This document shows positions 53,502-61,362 of a stretch of 64,000 nt of DNA, piece by piece; the first letter of the stretch is position 1; the number at the start of each line of letters is the position of its first letter. Position numbers and translations under genes: made by a program. Origin of the DNA: Sphaerochaeta sp. (GTDB lineage Bacteria > Spirochaetota > Spirochaetia > Sphaerochaetales > Sphaerochaetaceae); the NCBI GenBank assembly GCA_022482495.1, contig JAKVPA010000003.1, positions 144,905 through 208,904 on the forward strand, given 5' to 3'. The notes below the pieces were generated by a model. It saw nothing but the letters and a program-made list of their open reading frames with translations, made no database searches and was not told the origin of the DNA.

Positions 53502-54063
53502 GAAGCCGGTGGTCGCGGTACGTCCCCACCAGATAGAAATCATCCACCATCAGATCGAAGTACAGGCTGACCTGCTGGGTGTACATGTTCAACGCGATGG
53601 TAAACGACAGGAACCGTTCCCGTTTTCCCAACGACGGGGATCCCGCCATGATCGGAGTGAACGACACAAGCAGATGGGTCAGCGTGTATCGTCCTTCCGG
53701 ATTGAACCGGGAGAACCCGATGCCGCCACCCAGCATCATGTTGAAGCCCATGCCGGCCACATCGGTTCCACTGTTGCGGAATCCAAGCAGGGAACGCTGA
53801 ACCAAGAACTGCATTTGTGGCGCATCGGCAAAGAACCGGGGGATCACCTCGCTGGTGGCAACCACGTCAAACTCATAGAACGGAGAGAATCCCATGGTGA
53901 TGCCATACTGGATGGAAACCTGGGACGTATCATACTGCTTCTCAAAGACGTGGTCCCGCGTTCCCAGCGTAATGCCAAAATCAAACGCGCCGATATCCCC
54001 GGCCCAGAGGGCGGAAGCGACAACGAGAAGCACGATGGACAACCAAATACGACGCTGCTTCAT
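53476..54063 (-). CDS. putative outer-membrane beta-barrel protein
   Basis: A 195-residue secreted protein with signal peptide MKQRRIWLSIVLLVVASALWAG, then alternating-hydrophobicity strands (SIQYGITMGFSPFYEFDVVAT, GFNMMLGGGIGFSRF, FLSFTIALNMYTQQVSLYFDLMV). This pattern fits a small outer-membrane barrel. Start ATG 54063 overlaps the stop of the previous gene as ATGA; an upstream in-frame start at 54108 lies inside that gene. No known family recognised; product is probably paired with the similar protein just upstream. Confidence 0.65.
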   Translation of the reverse strand: MKQRRIWLSIVLLVVASALWAGDIGAFDFGITLGTRDHVFEKQYDTSQVSIQYGITMGFSPFYEFDVVATSEVIPRFFADAPQMQFLVQRSLLGFRNSGTDVAGMGFNMMLGGGIGFSRFNPEGRYTLTHLLVSFTPIMAGSPSLGKRERFLSFTIALNMYTQQVSLYFDLMVDDFYLVGTYRDHRLPTSVSPAP

Positions 54064-54572
54064 AGGAACAGGAAGGTGAACCGGAACAGGGCCACCCCCC
54101 ACCTCCATCCGGTGGAATCATAGGTGAAAAACGGGCTGAGCGCCTCGTACAGGAAATCAGGCTGACTGAATTTGATCGGACTGGCCGTCAGGTACAGGGT
54201 CGCCCGGAATTGTTCATCCCACCGCATCTGTACCCCCACTCCGACGGACGGGTCATAGGCGATCCTGTTGTGGGCGACAAACCAGAACGGATGGTTCAGC
54301 GTCCGAAACAGGTCGGCATCCAGAACCAGGGTGGTTGAGGTGACGGAAAGCTGTCCCTCGGGATTCTCCCCCACACTCGTCTGGAGCGTCACGGCAGGAT
54401 TGAGGAACTCCCGTTCCCAAGGCTGGTACACCAATCCCAACGTTCCGGAACGATACGACGTCGTGATCCGTTGCTCTCCGCCATACGAGACGGAATAGCC
54501 GAAACTCCGCGCGAAAACCGGCAAGACGCTGAAGAGGATTAACAAGGAAAGCATCACCAAGCGTTTTCTCAT
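54060..54572 (-). CDS. putative outer-membrane beta-barrel protein
   Basis: A 170-residue protein with signal peptide MRKRLVMLSLLILFSVLPVFA and a C-terminal half of short amphipathic strands (GVGVQMRWDEQFRATLYLTA, WRWGVALFRFTFLFL). The protein ends in an aromatic/hydrophobic strand, as outer-membrane barrel proteins do. It overlaps the next small barrel gene by four bases and begins just after the phospholipase D-like gene. Family not recognised. Confidence 0.62.
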   Translation of the reverse strand: MRKRLVMLSLLILFSVLPVFARSFGYSVSYGGEQRITTSYRSGTLGLVYQPWEREFLNPAVTLQTSVGENPEGQLSVTSTTLVLDADLFRTLNHPFWFVAHNRIAYDPSVGVGVQMRWDEQFRATLYLTASPIKFSQPDFLYEALSPFFTYDSTGWRWGVALFRFTFLFL

Positions 54573-54573
54573 C

Positions 54574-55822
54574 TCAGCCTCCCACGGTCATCATCAGATG
54601 CATCAGATACCGGTCCAGCGTCCGCCATTTGGACGCTTCTTCGGGAGAGACCTCCACCGCGCCATCGTACAGCTTCTGGAAATGCCGCTGGGCTTCCTGG
54701 GCGATCTGGGGATCATCCACCACCATGGCGGACTCATAGGAAAGCGCCATGGAACGGTAGTTGAAGTTGCTGGAACCGAAGACCACGTACCGGCCATCGA
54801 CCACCATCAGTTTCTCATGCAACAATCCCAAATCCGTCTGTTCCGTCTCCAAGGCGCATCTTCACACCCATCTGGAGGAGCGGCAGATACATCCAGCGGT
54901 CCGCCGTACGGGGGTCGTAGGAGATCACCATGGAAACCTCCACACCCCGGGCGATCGCGTCGGAGATGGCTCTCTTCATGTTTTCGTCCAACGCGGGAAG
55001 GAATGGCAGGATTTCGATGCGCTCCTTGGCGCTGGCGATCAAGGCGCCGTATGTCTCCGCCAGCGTATTCTTTCCCGGGACCTGGTTAATGAACCAGGCA
55101 TCCAGCGTCGGGGAATCATCAGGGAATTCCTGTGGAACAGGAAACGCGTCAGGGGCGATCCGATCCCAGCTGTACGTATTCCACCAGTCAGTGAACCAGG
55201 TGAGGAATTCCTTGATGGCGATCGGGCTGTGGAACTCATACATTGTGTCCCGCTGGAGATCCTTCCCTTTCGCCCCGATGGAAATATAGTTCAGGTTCAT
55301 CCCACCGATGGCCATCGTCTCTCCATCGATGATCACCACCTTCTGGTGGTATCGGTACAACAGGTTGCCCAGGCTGGTCAGCCGGGAGGTGCTCATCGGA
55401 CTGAATTCCAGGAAATGGACCGGCGTATCGTTCAGATACACGAGCGGCACCAGATGATAACGGCTCTCCGTCATGTCAAACAGCCCGATGCCGTCCACCA
55501 GGAAATAGACCGGCACGCCTTCGTTCGCCTTGGCGACGATCGTCTGGTACAGTTCCCTGCACTCCTCGCTGTCGGAGGCAAGAAAGGAGGTAAGCACCAC
55601 ATACTTCTTCGCTGTGGAGACCAACTGGATGACCCGCTCCATCCACGCGTTGCCATCGCGGTATACCGTCGGTTGGGAAATCGGGGTTTTGGTCAGTCCG
55701 ATGGCATCCATTTTTTCCTCTACCGGCACGGAAGGATCGGAATACGGGGCCTTGAGCATGGAACGGGTCGAGGCGCATCCGGTCAACAGGACGACGCACA
55801 GGAAGACGACAACTTTTCTCAT
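54574..55822 (-). pseudogene. phospholipase D-like/cardiolipin synthase-like lipoprotein, one frameshift
   Basis: A PLD-superfamily protein with signal peptide and lipobox MRKVVVFLCVVLLTGCAS, so probably a periplasmic lipoprotein. The first HKD motif is YHQKVVIIDGETMAIGGMN near residue 178, complete. The frame breaks near 54848-54853 (one extra G) at GVKMRL; the other frame then carries ETEQTDLGLLHEKLMVVDGR with the second HKD motif, HEKLMVVDGRYVVFGSSN. The corrected length is about 415 residues. The family includes cardiolipin synthases and phosphatidyl transferases; the lack of N-terminal membrane helices argues against classic Cls. Overlaps the cytidine deaminase gene by four bases. Confidence 0.82.
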
Positions 55823-56754
55823 GACTGCTCCAGAACGAAGGGATGGGGGAGCAATTCACCGAAGCGGTAGACGCGATGGATCATGCCGTCAATGGAGAAC
55901 AGATGCACTTCCGTCTCAGGCCGGGAGAACTCGGAGAGTACCTGGAGGCACTGGGCGCACGGGGGTGCCGGAGGATTGTCATCGGAGACGACCACCAACA
56001 GATCGATGCCGATGACCCCTTCCTGGGCGATGGCCGAAAGGATGGCGTTCCGTTCGGCGCAGATCGTCGCGCCATAGCTGCCGTTTTCCACGTTGCATCC
56101 CTGATAGATCCGTCCCGTCGCGGCGCTGACCAGCGCGGCACCCACAGGGAAATGGGAATACGGACAGTAGGCATGCTTCCACGCCTGCTCCGCAGCTTTC
56201 CGGGTCAGGGAAACCAACGTCTCATGATCCTGAAGCGGTTTGGAGGGGACGACCAACGAATGGCCATAGCGTACCGCTTTGGCCGTTCCCCGCAATGAAG
56301 AAATCGCCGTGGCGAATGCTTCGGGAGTATGAAACGCTTGGACGGCCTCCAATGAGGAGATGATGAAATCCGCAGTCTCGGCGGTTTTCGCATCCACATA
56401 CGACGTAACCGCCCCGGTGACGAATCCGGCCTGTTTTGCCTCTCGGATTCCTTCCTCCGTTCCTTCCACCACCAGGCAGTCGGATACATCCAGCCCCAGG
56501 CCGGCTGCGATGAACCGATGCAGATCCTTGGCGCGAACCGCTTCCTGTGCCGCGACCAGCCCGCTGGACGGCACGGAGAACGAAAGGGCCTTCAACGTCA
56601 GGAGGGCCACCACCTTGTTCTGCCGGCAGACCGGCATGATCCTTATTCCCGCTTCCTGACAGTGTCCGATGAACGCCCGGGCTCCGGGATCCAGCGCCAA
56701 CGTGCCACAAAGACCGGCGTAGGTGGTGTTCAGCATATCAGAGACAGGGGACAC
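55819..56754 (-). CDS. cytidine deaminase with an N-terminal partial HAD domain
   Basis: A 311-residue frame. Residues about 185-311 are a zinc cytidine deaminase: YCPYSHFPVGAAL, GCNVENGSYGATICAERNAI (the C-A-E motif), and PPCAQCLQVL (PCxxC). Residues 1-160 are the second half of a HAD hydrolase (LALDPGARAFIGHC; Lys in RAKDLHRF; a motif IV-like CLVVEGTEEGIREAKQAG in which the usual Asp is Gly). The HAD first half lies just upstream in another frame (56738-56941). GTG 56754 could be a coupled start, or the pair may be one frameshifted fusion. Role: pyrimidine salvage; HAD role unclear. Confidence 0.85.
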   Translation of the reverse strand: MSPVSDMLNTTYAGLCGTLALDPGARAFIGHCQEAGIRIMPVCRQNKVVALLTLKALSFSVPSSGLVAAQEAVRAKDLHRFIAAGLGLDVSDCLVVEGTEEGIREAKQAGFVTGAVTSYVDAKTAETADFIISSLEAVQAFHTPEAFATAISSLRGTAKAVRYGHSLVVPSKPLQDHETLVSLTRKAAEQAWKHAYCPYSHFPVGAALVSAATGRIYQGCNVENGSYGATICAERNAILSAIAQEGVIGIDLLVVVSDDNPPAPPCAQCLQVLSEFSRPETEVHLFSIDGMIHRVYRFGELLPHPFVLEQS

Positions 56755-56941
56755 GATCCAGCGAGAGATGCCGGCTCAAGGCAATCCGCCGTACCATCAC
56801 TTCCATACGGATGACGAAAGAAAGCTCATCGTCCTGAAGCGTGACGGAAAAGAGGTCCTGAAACAACCGACGCACACATTCCTGATACAATGGATAGGTG
56901 TCTGCCAAGACCCCGTCCATCGCAAGCAAAACTCCCCGCAT
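56738..56941 (-). CDS. N-terminal half of a HAD-like domain lacking the nucleophile
   Basis: A 67-residue frame from ATG 56941 (AAGGAG eight bases upstream): MRGVLLAMDGVLADTYPLYQ. It aligns with motif I of beta-phosphoglucomutase-type HAD enzymes, FDxDGVxxDT, but reads LAMDGVLADT, with Ala in place of the nucleophilic first Asp. It stops at 56738, overlapping the next frame by 17 bases. That frame continues the HAD fold and then cytidine deaminase. Either a split gene with coupled translation or one gene with an indel near 56745. Confidence 0.65.
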   Translation of the reverse strand: MRGVLLAMDGVLADTYPLYQECVRRLFQDLFSVTLQDDELSFVIRMEVMVRRIALSRHLSLDRVPCL

Positions 56942-56988
56942 GGCTTCAACTCCTTCTGGTATGGTACGGATTTTTCCTCCAAACGACA

Positions 56989-57018
56989 ACAGGTTTCCCC
57001 ACATCAGGGGAAACCTGT
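56989..57018. terminator. strong hairpin between dihydropyrimidinase and HAD genes
   Basis: ACAGGTTTCCCC / GGGGAAACCTGT, twelve perfect pairs around a six-base loop. It lies 20 bases after the dihydropyrimidinase-like stop. The T-run on the minus strand is broken (TTGTCGTTT), so it may be a modest terminator or an mRNA-end stabiliser. Confidence 0.6.
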
Positions 57019-57038
57019 CTTTCCAAGGCGCAACGATC

Positions 57039-58440
57039 TCAGTGCATCATCGTCGTCAGATGCGCCGGTTCCCCTTGGGCGATGAATTTGCCATTGCCAG
57101 GAATCCCCAGATAGATGGAATCCCCCATCACCAGGCGACCACGGTTGTAGGTGAACTTCACCTTGCCCAGCACTTGGACGCCTTCATACGGGGTATATCC
57201 CGCCGCGCTATGGGTGCTTTCCTTGCTCAGCGTCCATGCCTCATCCGGATCGAACAGGACGATGTCCGCGTCGCTTCCCACCTTGATGGCCCCTTTGCGG
57301 GGATACAGACCAAACGCTTTTGCCGGTCCGGTGGACAGCAGGTTGACCACCTGCTGGAGCCCGATCTTCCCGGAATGGGCGGCAAAGGTATGTACCAAAG
57401 GAAGCAACTCCTCCGTTCCCGGGATACCCGGATAGATGGTGCGGCAATCCTTGCTGGAAAGTTTCTGCTCCCGGGTGAACGAGCAATGGTCCGTCGCGAT
57501 GACCTGTATTTCCCCGTTCAACACCGCCTGCTGCAACGCCTCGTTGTCTTCCTTGTCCCGAAGCGGAGGCGTCATCACATACAGGGCGCCATCCGGACCT
57601 TCCAGCTTGCTGCGGTCCAAGAACAGGTACGTCGGCGTCGTCTCCACGATGATCCGCGTGCCCATGTCACGAAGCTTGCGCACCATCTCCAGACCTTTCT
57701 TGCTGGAAAGGTGAACGATGTACAGCGGCATCTCCAGATCGTGGGCGATCATGCCGACCGTTTCGATCCCTTTGGCCTCCACCTCGCTGGGGCGGAGCAC
57801 GGCGTGTGCGGGAGGATCATACGGCCCTTTGTACGATGCGTTGATCTTCTGGATCATGGCGTCATCCTCGCAGTGGACGCAGATCATCATGCCCAGCTTC
57901 TTCGCCAAGGCGAACACTTTCCTCAGTTCCTCTTTCTTCTCCACCATGTACCCGACGTTCTTGTACGTGGTGAACATCTTCAGCACCCGGACGCCCCGAT
58001 CCTTCAGATCGGACAGTTCATCCTCCAGCGTGTCCCGCCAGGCGTACACCCCTTGGTGGATGGAGAAATCGATGGCCATCTCCTTGTCCATCGCTCCGAT
58101 CCGCTCCGAGGCGCACTTTTCCAAATGCCCCTTCTTGTCATCATCGGCGAAATCAATCACCGTGGTCACCCCGCCGAACGCGGCGAGCTGGCTTCCCTCG
58201 ACGAACGAGTCAGGCCGTCACCGTACCCCGGCTGACCAGATGATAATGGGTATGGGCGTCAATCAGGCCGGGAAGCAGGCACAGCCCGTGGGCGTTGACG
58301 ATCTGCGTGCCGGCAGGCACCTCCGTCTCGTCAATGTGCGTCGAAATATGGGTGATTTTCGATCCTTGTACCAGGACATCGGCGTGCCGTGTCCATTCGG
58401 TATCCACCAAAAGTCCATTTTGAATGAGTAGGTTCTGCAT
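57039..58440 (-). pseudogene. dihydropyrimidinase/hydantoinase family amidohydrolase, one frameshift
   Basis: A cyclic amidohydrolase of about 466 residues. The start MQNLLIQNGLLVDTEWTRHADVL is a typical urease-superfamily beta strand, followed by GLIDAHTHYHL (metal HxH). The frame stops near 58210; an indel at 58209-58216 restores DSFVEGSQLAAFGGVTTVIDFA. Then come VLKMFTTYK (carboxylated Lys), CVHCEDD, YIVHLSS and IATDHCSF (final metal Asp), so it looks catalytic. Likely opens dihydropyrimidine or hydantoin rings. ATG 58440 lies six bases after TATACT with no ribosome site. Near cytidine deaminase, suggesting pyrimidine degradation. Confidence 0.85.
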
Positions 58441-58480
58441 GTTTCAAGTATAGCATAGGAATCCCGAAGCGTGTATCTCA

Positions 58481-59911
58481 TCAGGCACCATACGAGCCAT
58501 CCAAACGTCCAACAACGGTATGATGGGGGCATCCGTGGATCCATGCGGGATCCGCAGTGCCCTTCTGGATGATCTCCTTGATCGTCTTGGCAAGTTTGTC
58601 CAGCGTCTCCACGCTTTCACTCTCCGTCGGTTCGAACACCAAGGCTTCCTCCACAGAAGCGGGGAATCCCAGTGTCGGTGGGTGGTAGCCCCGCTCGATC
58701 AACGCCATGGCGATGTCCCGGGCGGAGATGCCGTATCGTTCCTTCAGGCTTTTGCAACTGACGACGAACTGGTGCATGCACCGATCGCCGAACGGAAGAT
58801 CGAACTGGTCTTTCAACAAGGAAAGCAGATAGTTTGCGTTCAGCACGGCATGGGCGCTCGCCGCCCTTAGCCCATCACTCCCCATCCGAAGAATGTAGAC
58901 GTACGCCTGGGCCAGTACCAGGAAATTTCCCCAGAACACGCAGCTCTTGCCGATGGTGCGGTCCCCGGTCCAATCCAGCGCATAGGTGTTCTCCGTCAAA
59001 ACAATGTCCGGTTTGGGGAGGAAAGGAACCAGCTCATCACTGACCAATACCGCCCCAGCCCCGGGACCGCCACCCCCATGGGGAGCGGCGAAGGTTTTCT
59101 GCAGGTCCAGATGCACCAGGTCAAAGCCCATGTCCCGCACCGTCGCCATTCCCATCAAGGCATTGAAGTTCACCCCGTCGTAGTACAGTTTCCCTCCGGC
59201 CTGATGGACCATCGAGGCGATGGATCGGGTTTCCGTTTCAAACAGTCCCAGCGCATTGGGATTGGACAACACCACGGCGGCGACCGACGCATCCAATTGG
59301 GTGGAGAGATCCGACCGGTCCAGCTGGCCCTTGGGGGTCGTCTTCACCATCCGTACAACGAATCCCCTGCATCGCGCGGCTTCTGATTCGGCGGGAGAGG
59401 CAACGTCACTCACCAAAACGGTGTTTCGTTCCGTCTGGTTTTGGGAACGCAACCACGCCCGGATGACGTTCAGCCCGATGCACGTGCCATGGAGGGCGGA
59501 ACAGGCTTGGAGCGTACCCCAACGCATTCCGGTAATGGACGACAGGTCTTCCAGAAGGTTATACATCAACGACAGGCACCCTTGGGTGGAAGCGGTATCC
59601 TGCATGGGATGCATCTGGGTAAGGGACGGCATGCCATCCACCGTTTCCGATACCTTGGGATTGTACTTCATCGTACAGGCGCCCAGCGGGTCGATCCCCT
59701 CATCCACCCCGTAGGACAGGTTGGACAGCCGGGTGAAATGACGCACGACATCCAGTTCGGAAACCTCGGGCAACAGCGCCTTTGTGGTTCGCACCAGATC
59801 TGCGGGAAGCGGATCCACCGTCTTCTCGAATCCACGGGGAAGGTCCATCGGTGGGAAACTGTACGCTTTTCGTCCTGGCTTGGACAGTTCGATCAAAAGT
59901 CGTTCACTCAT
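58481..59911 (-). CDS. GcvPB-like protein (glycine dehydrogenase subunit 2 family), divergent
   Basis: A 476-residue fold type I PLP protein clearly homologous to GcvPB along its length: LSKPGRKAYSFP, LPEVSELDVVRHFTRLS, DPLGACTMKYNPK, GGKLYYDGVNFNALMG, QKTFAAPHGGGGPGAG (PLP Lys) and HPPTLGFPASVEEALVFEPTESES. Several motifs near-invariant in glycine decarboxylases are altered: the QPAAGAHGE region reads QACSALHGT, the HGTNPAS region reads SPAESEA, and His before the PLP Lys is Gln. So it is either a drifted P-protein or one with changed chemistry. It overlaps the GcvPA-like gene by four bases. Confidence 0.85.
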   Translation of the reverse strand: MSERLLIELSKPGRKAYSFPPMDLPRGFEKTVDPLPADLVRTTKALLPEVSELDVVRHFTRLSNLSYGVDEGIDPLGACTMKYNPKVSETVDGMPSLTQMHPMQDTASTQGCLSLMYNLLEDLSSITGMRWGTLQACSALHGTCIGLNVIRAWLRSQNQTERNTVLVSDVASPAESEAARCRGFVVRMVKTTPKGQLDRSDLSTQLDASVAAVVLSNPNALGLFETETRSIASMVHQAGGKLYYDGVNFNALMGMATVRDMGFDLVHLDLQKTFAAPHGGGGPGAGAVLVSDELVPFLPKPDIVLTENTYALDWTGDRTIGKSCVFWGNFLVLAQAYVYILRMGSDGLRAASAHAVLNANYLLSLLKDQFDLPFGDRCMHQFVVSCKSLKERYGISARDIAMALIERGYHPPTLGFPASVEEALVFEPTESESVETLDKLAKTIKEIIQKGTADPAWIHGCPHHTVVGRLDGSYGA

Positions 59912-61224
59912 CTGAGCACCCTCCGCGCGGCGGCAAGATAGGTTTCCATCTCCTCCCTGCTCCGTTTTTCCGTCACGGAGACGAGAAGCACCAGCTCATC
60001 CTCCGGCTGATGCGTCAGCGCCTGGAGCCGCACCCCGGCGAAGAGACCCTCGTTGCGAAGCTCCTGGATGTATTTGCGCATCCGCTTGGCGTCATGGAAC
60101 CGCAAGGGGAACTCACACCAGAATGGATGATCCCAGGCAAGCTCCACACCTCCCAGTTCGGCAAGATTGGATTGCAGGTAATGGGACTTGACGTAACACT
60201 GCCACGCGGCGTCCTTCACCCCTTGCCATCCGACGAGAGAGAGATAGACGGTCGTCCTCAATGCCGCCAGGCTGTTGGTGTCCGCATTGGTATGGGATGC
60301 AAGGACAAACGCCCGTTTTCCTCGTTCATCCTTGGTTTGTCCGACGACCACCCCCGGGAGAAAGGCGGAAAGCGGTTTCGTCACGGCAAGGTATCCGCAG
60401 GAAGGACCGCCGAACGACATGGGAAGGCCGAACGGCTGGGTGTCCCCGACGGCGATGTCGGCACCCCATTCCCGTTGGCTTTTCTGCAGTCCCACCGACA
60501 TGGGGTCGGAGGAGACGCACAACAGCGCCCCCGCTTTATGCATCGTTTCGGCCACAGAGGTATAATCCTCCAGAAAGCCATACCGGTTGGGGCTCTGGAC
60601 CAACACCCCGGCCACGTCATCCGAAAGCGCGGATTCAAGAGAGGAAAGATCACACAGCCCATCGGCTTGGGGGAGCATCACCAGAACATGGTCGGTGTGG
60701 GAAGCCCACGTTCTGAGCACGGACAAGGCAAACGGATGGATTGTCGGGGAGACCAACAACGTATGCCGTCCCTTTCGTGCCGCAAGACAGATGCCTGCGG
60801 CTTGGGTGAGCGCGTTGGCCGCATCATATGTCGAGGCGTTGGACGCGTCCATCCCGGTGATCTGGCAGATCATGCTCTGGAACTCAAAGAACACCTGGAG
60901 CAATCCTTGGCTGATCTCCTCCTGGGAAGGCGCGTTTGCCGTCAGGAACGAGGGAAGATGGGATATGGCGTCCACCGCAGCCGGGATGATGTGGTCGTAA
61001 CATCCCGCCCCGAGGAACGGCACGCCCCGCTGATTGCGCGTCCCGATGCTCTCCAGCATCCGGATCACCTCGTCTTCGCTTCGTCCTTGGCTGATCGGCA
61101 CGCTGTCGGAAAGGAGAATATCCTCCCCTACGTCCCGATACAATTCCTCGATGCTTCCCGCTCCGATGGCGTCCAGCATCGCCTTCCGATCCTCATCAGT
61201 ATGCGGAATATACGGATATACCAT
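59908..61224 (-). CDS. GcvPA-like protein (glycine dehydrogenase subunit 1 family), divergent
   Basis: A 438-residue protein homologous to GcvPA: YPYIPHTDEDRKAML, GAGCYDHIIPAAV, YDAANALTQAAGICLAARKG, FGLPMSFGGPSCGYLAV and PGVVVGQTKDERGKRAFVL. In normal GcvPA the last segment continues with a REQHIRREKATSNICTN-like motif; here it is replaced by SHTNADTNSL, about eleven residues shorter. The usual YTPYQAEISQG is NAPSQEEISQG. With GcvPB it would form the P-protein; no gcvT, gcvH or lpd is in the window. Start ATG 61224 follows GAGGGGAAGGGA. Confidence 0.85.
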   Translation of the reverse strand: MVYPYIPHTDEDRKAMLDAIGAGSIEELYRDVGEDILLSDSVPISQGRSEDEVIRMLESIGTRNQRGVPFLGAGCYDHIIPAAVDAISHLPSFLTANAPSQEEISQGLLQVFFEFQSMICQITGMDASNASTYDAANALTQAAGICLAARKGRHTLLVSPTIHPFALSVLRTWASHTDHVLVMLPQADGLCDLSSLESALSDDVAGVLVQSPNRYGFLEDYTSVAETMHKAGALLCVSSDPMSVGLQKSQREWGADIAVGDTQPFGLPMSFGGPSCGYLAVTKPLSAFLPGVVVGQTKDERGKRAFVLASHTNADTNSLAALRTTVYLSLVGWQGVKDAAWQCYVKSHYLQSNLAELGGVELAWDHPFWCEFPLRFHDAKRMRKYIQELRNEGLFAGVRLQALTHQPEDELVLLVSVTEKRSREEMETYLAAARRVLR

Positions 61225-61247
61225 ACAAATCCCTTCCCCTCTTCACA

Positions 61248-61277
61248 TAAAAAACGCCGTCGAAACACCGACGGCGT
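61248..61277 (-). terminator. intrinsic terminator after glyA
   Basis: Minus strand ACGCCGTCG / CGACGGCGT, nine perfect pairs with a six-base loop, followed by a T-run (61254-61248). It lies 85 bases after the glyA stop and about 25 before the gcvPA ATG, so gcvPA expression depends on readthrough or on a promoter inside this gap. No glycine riboswitch is visible. Confidence 0.9.
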
Positions 61278-61362
61278 CACATTACCATATCATCCGATGC
61301 ACCCCTTTTGAGGGTTCATCGCGTTCTGCGCATCGCACTGTTTTCCCTGTGTTTCCATGCAA

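Noticed and set aside
61225..61362. Glycine riboswitch between glyA and the gcvPA-like gene
   Set aside because: The gap holds a plain intrinsic terminator; the conserved glycine aptamer cores and tandem arrangement are not present.
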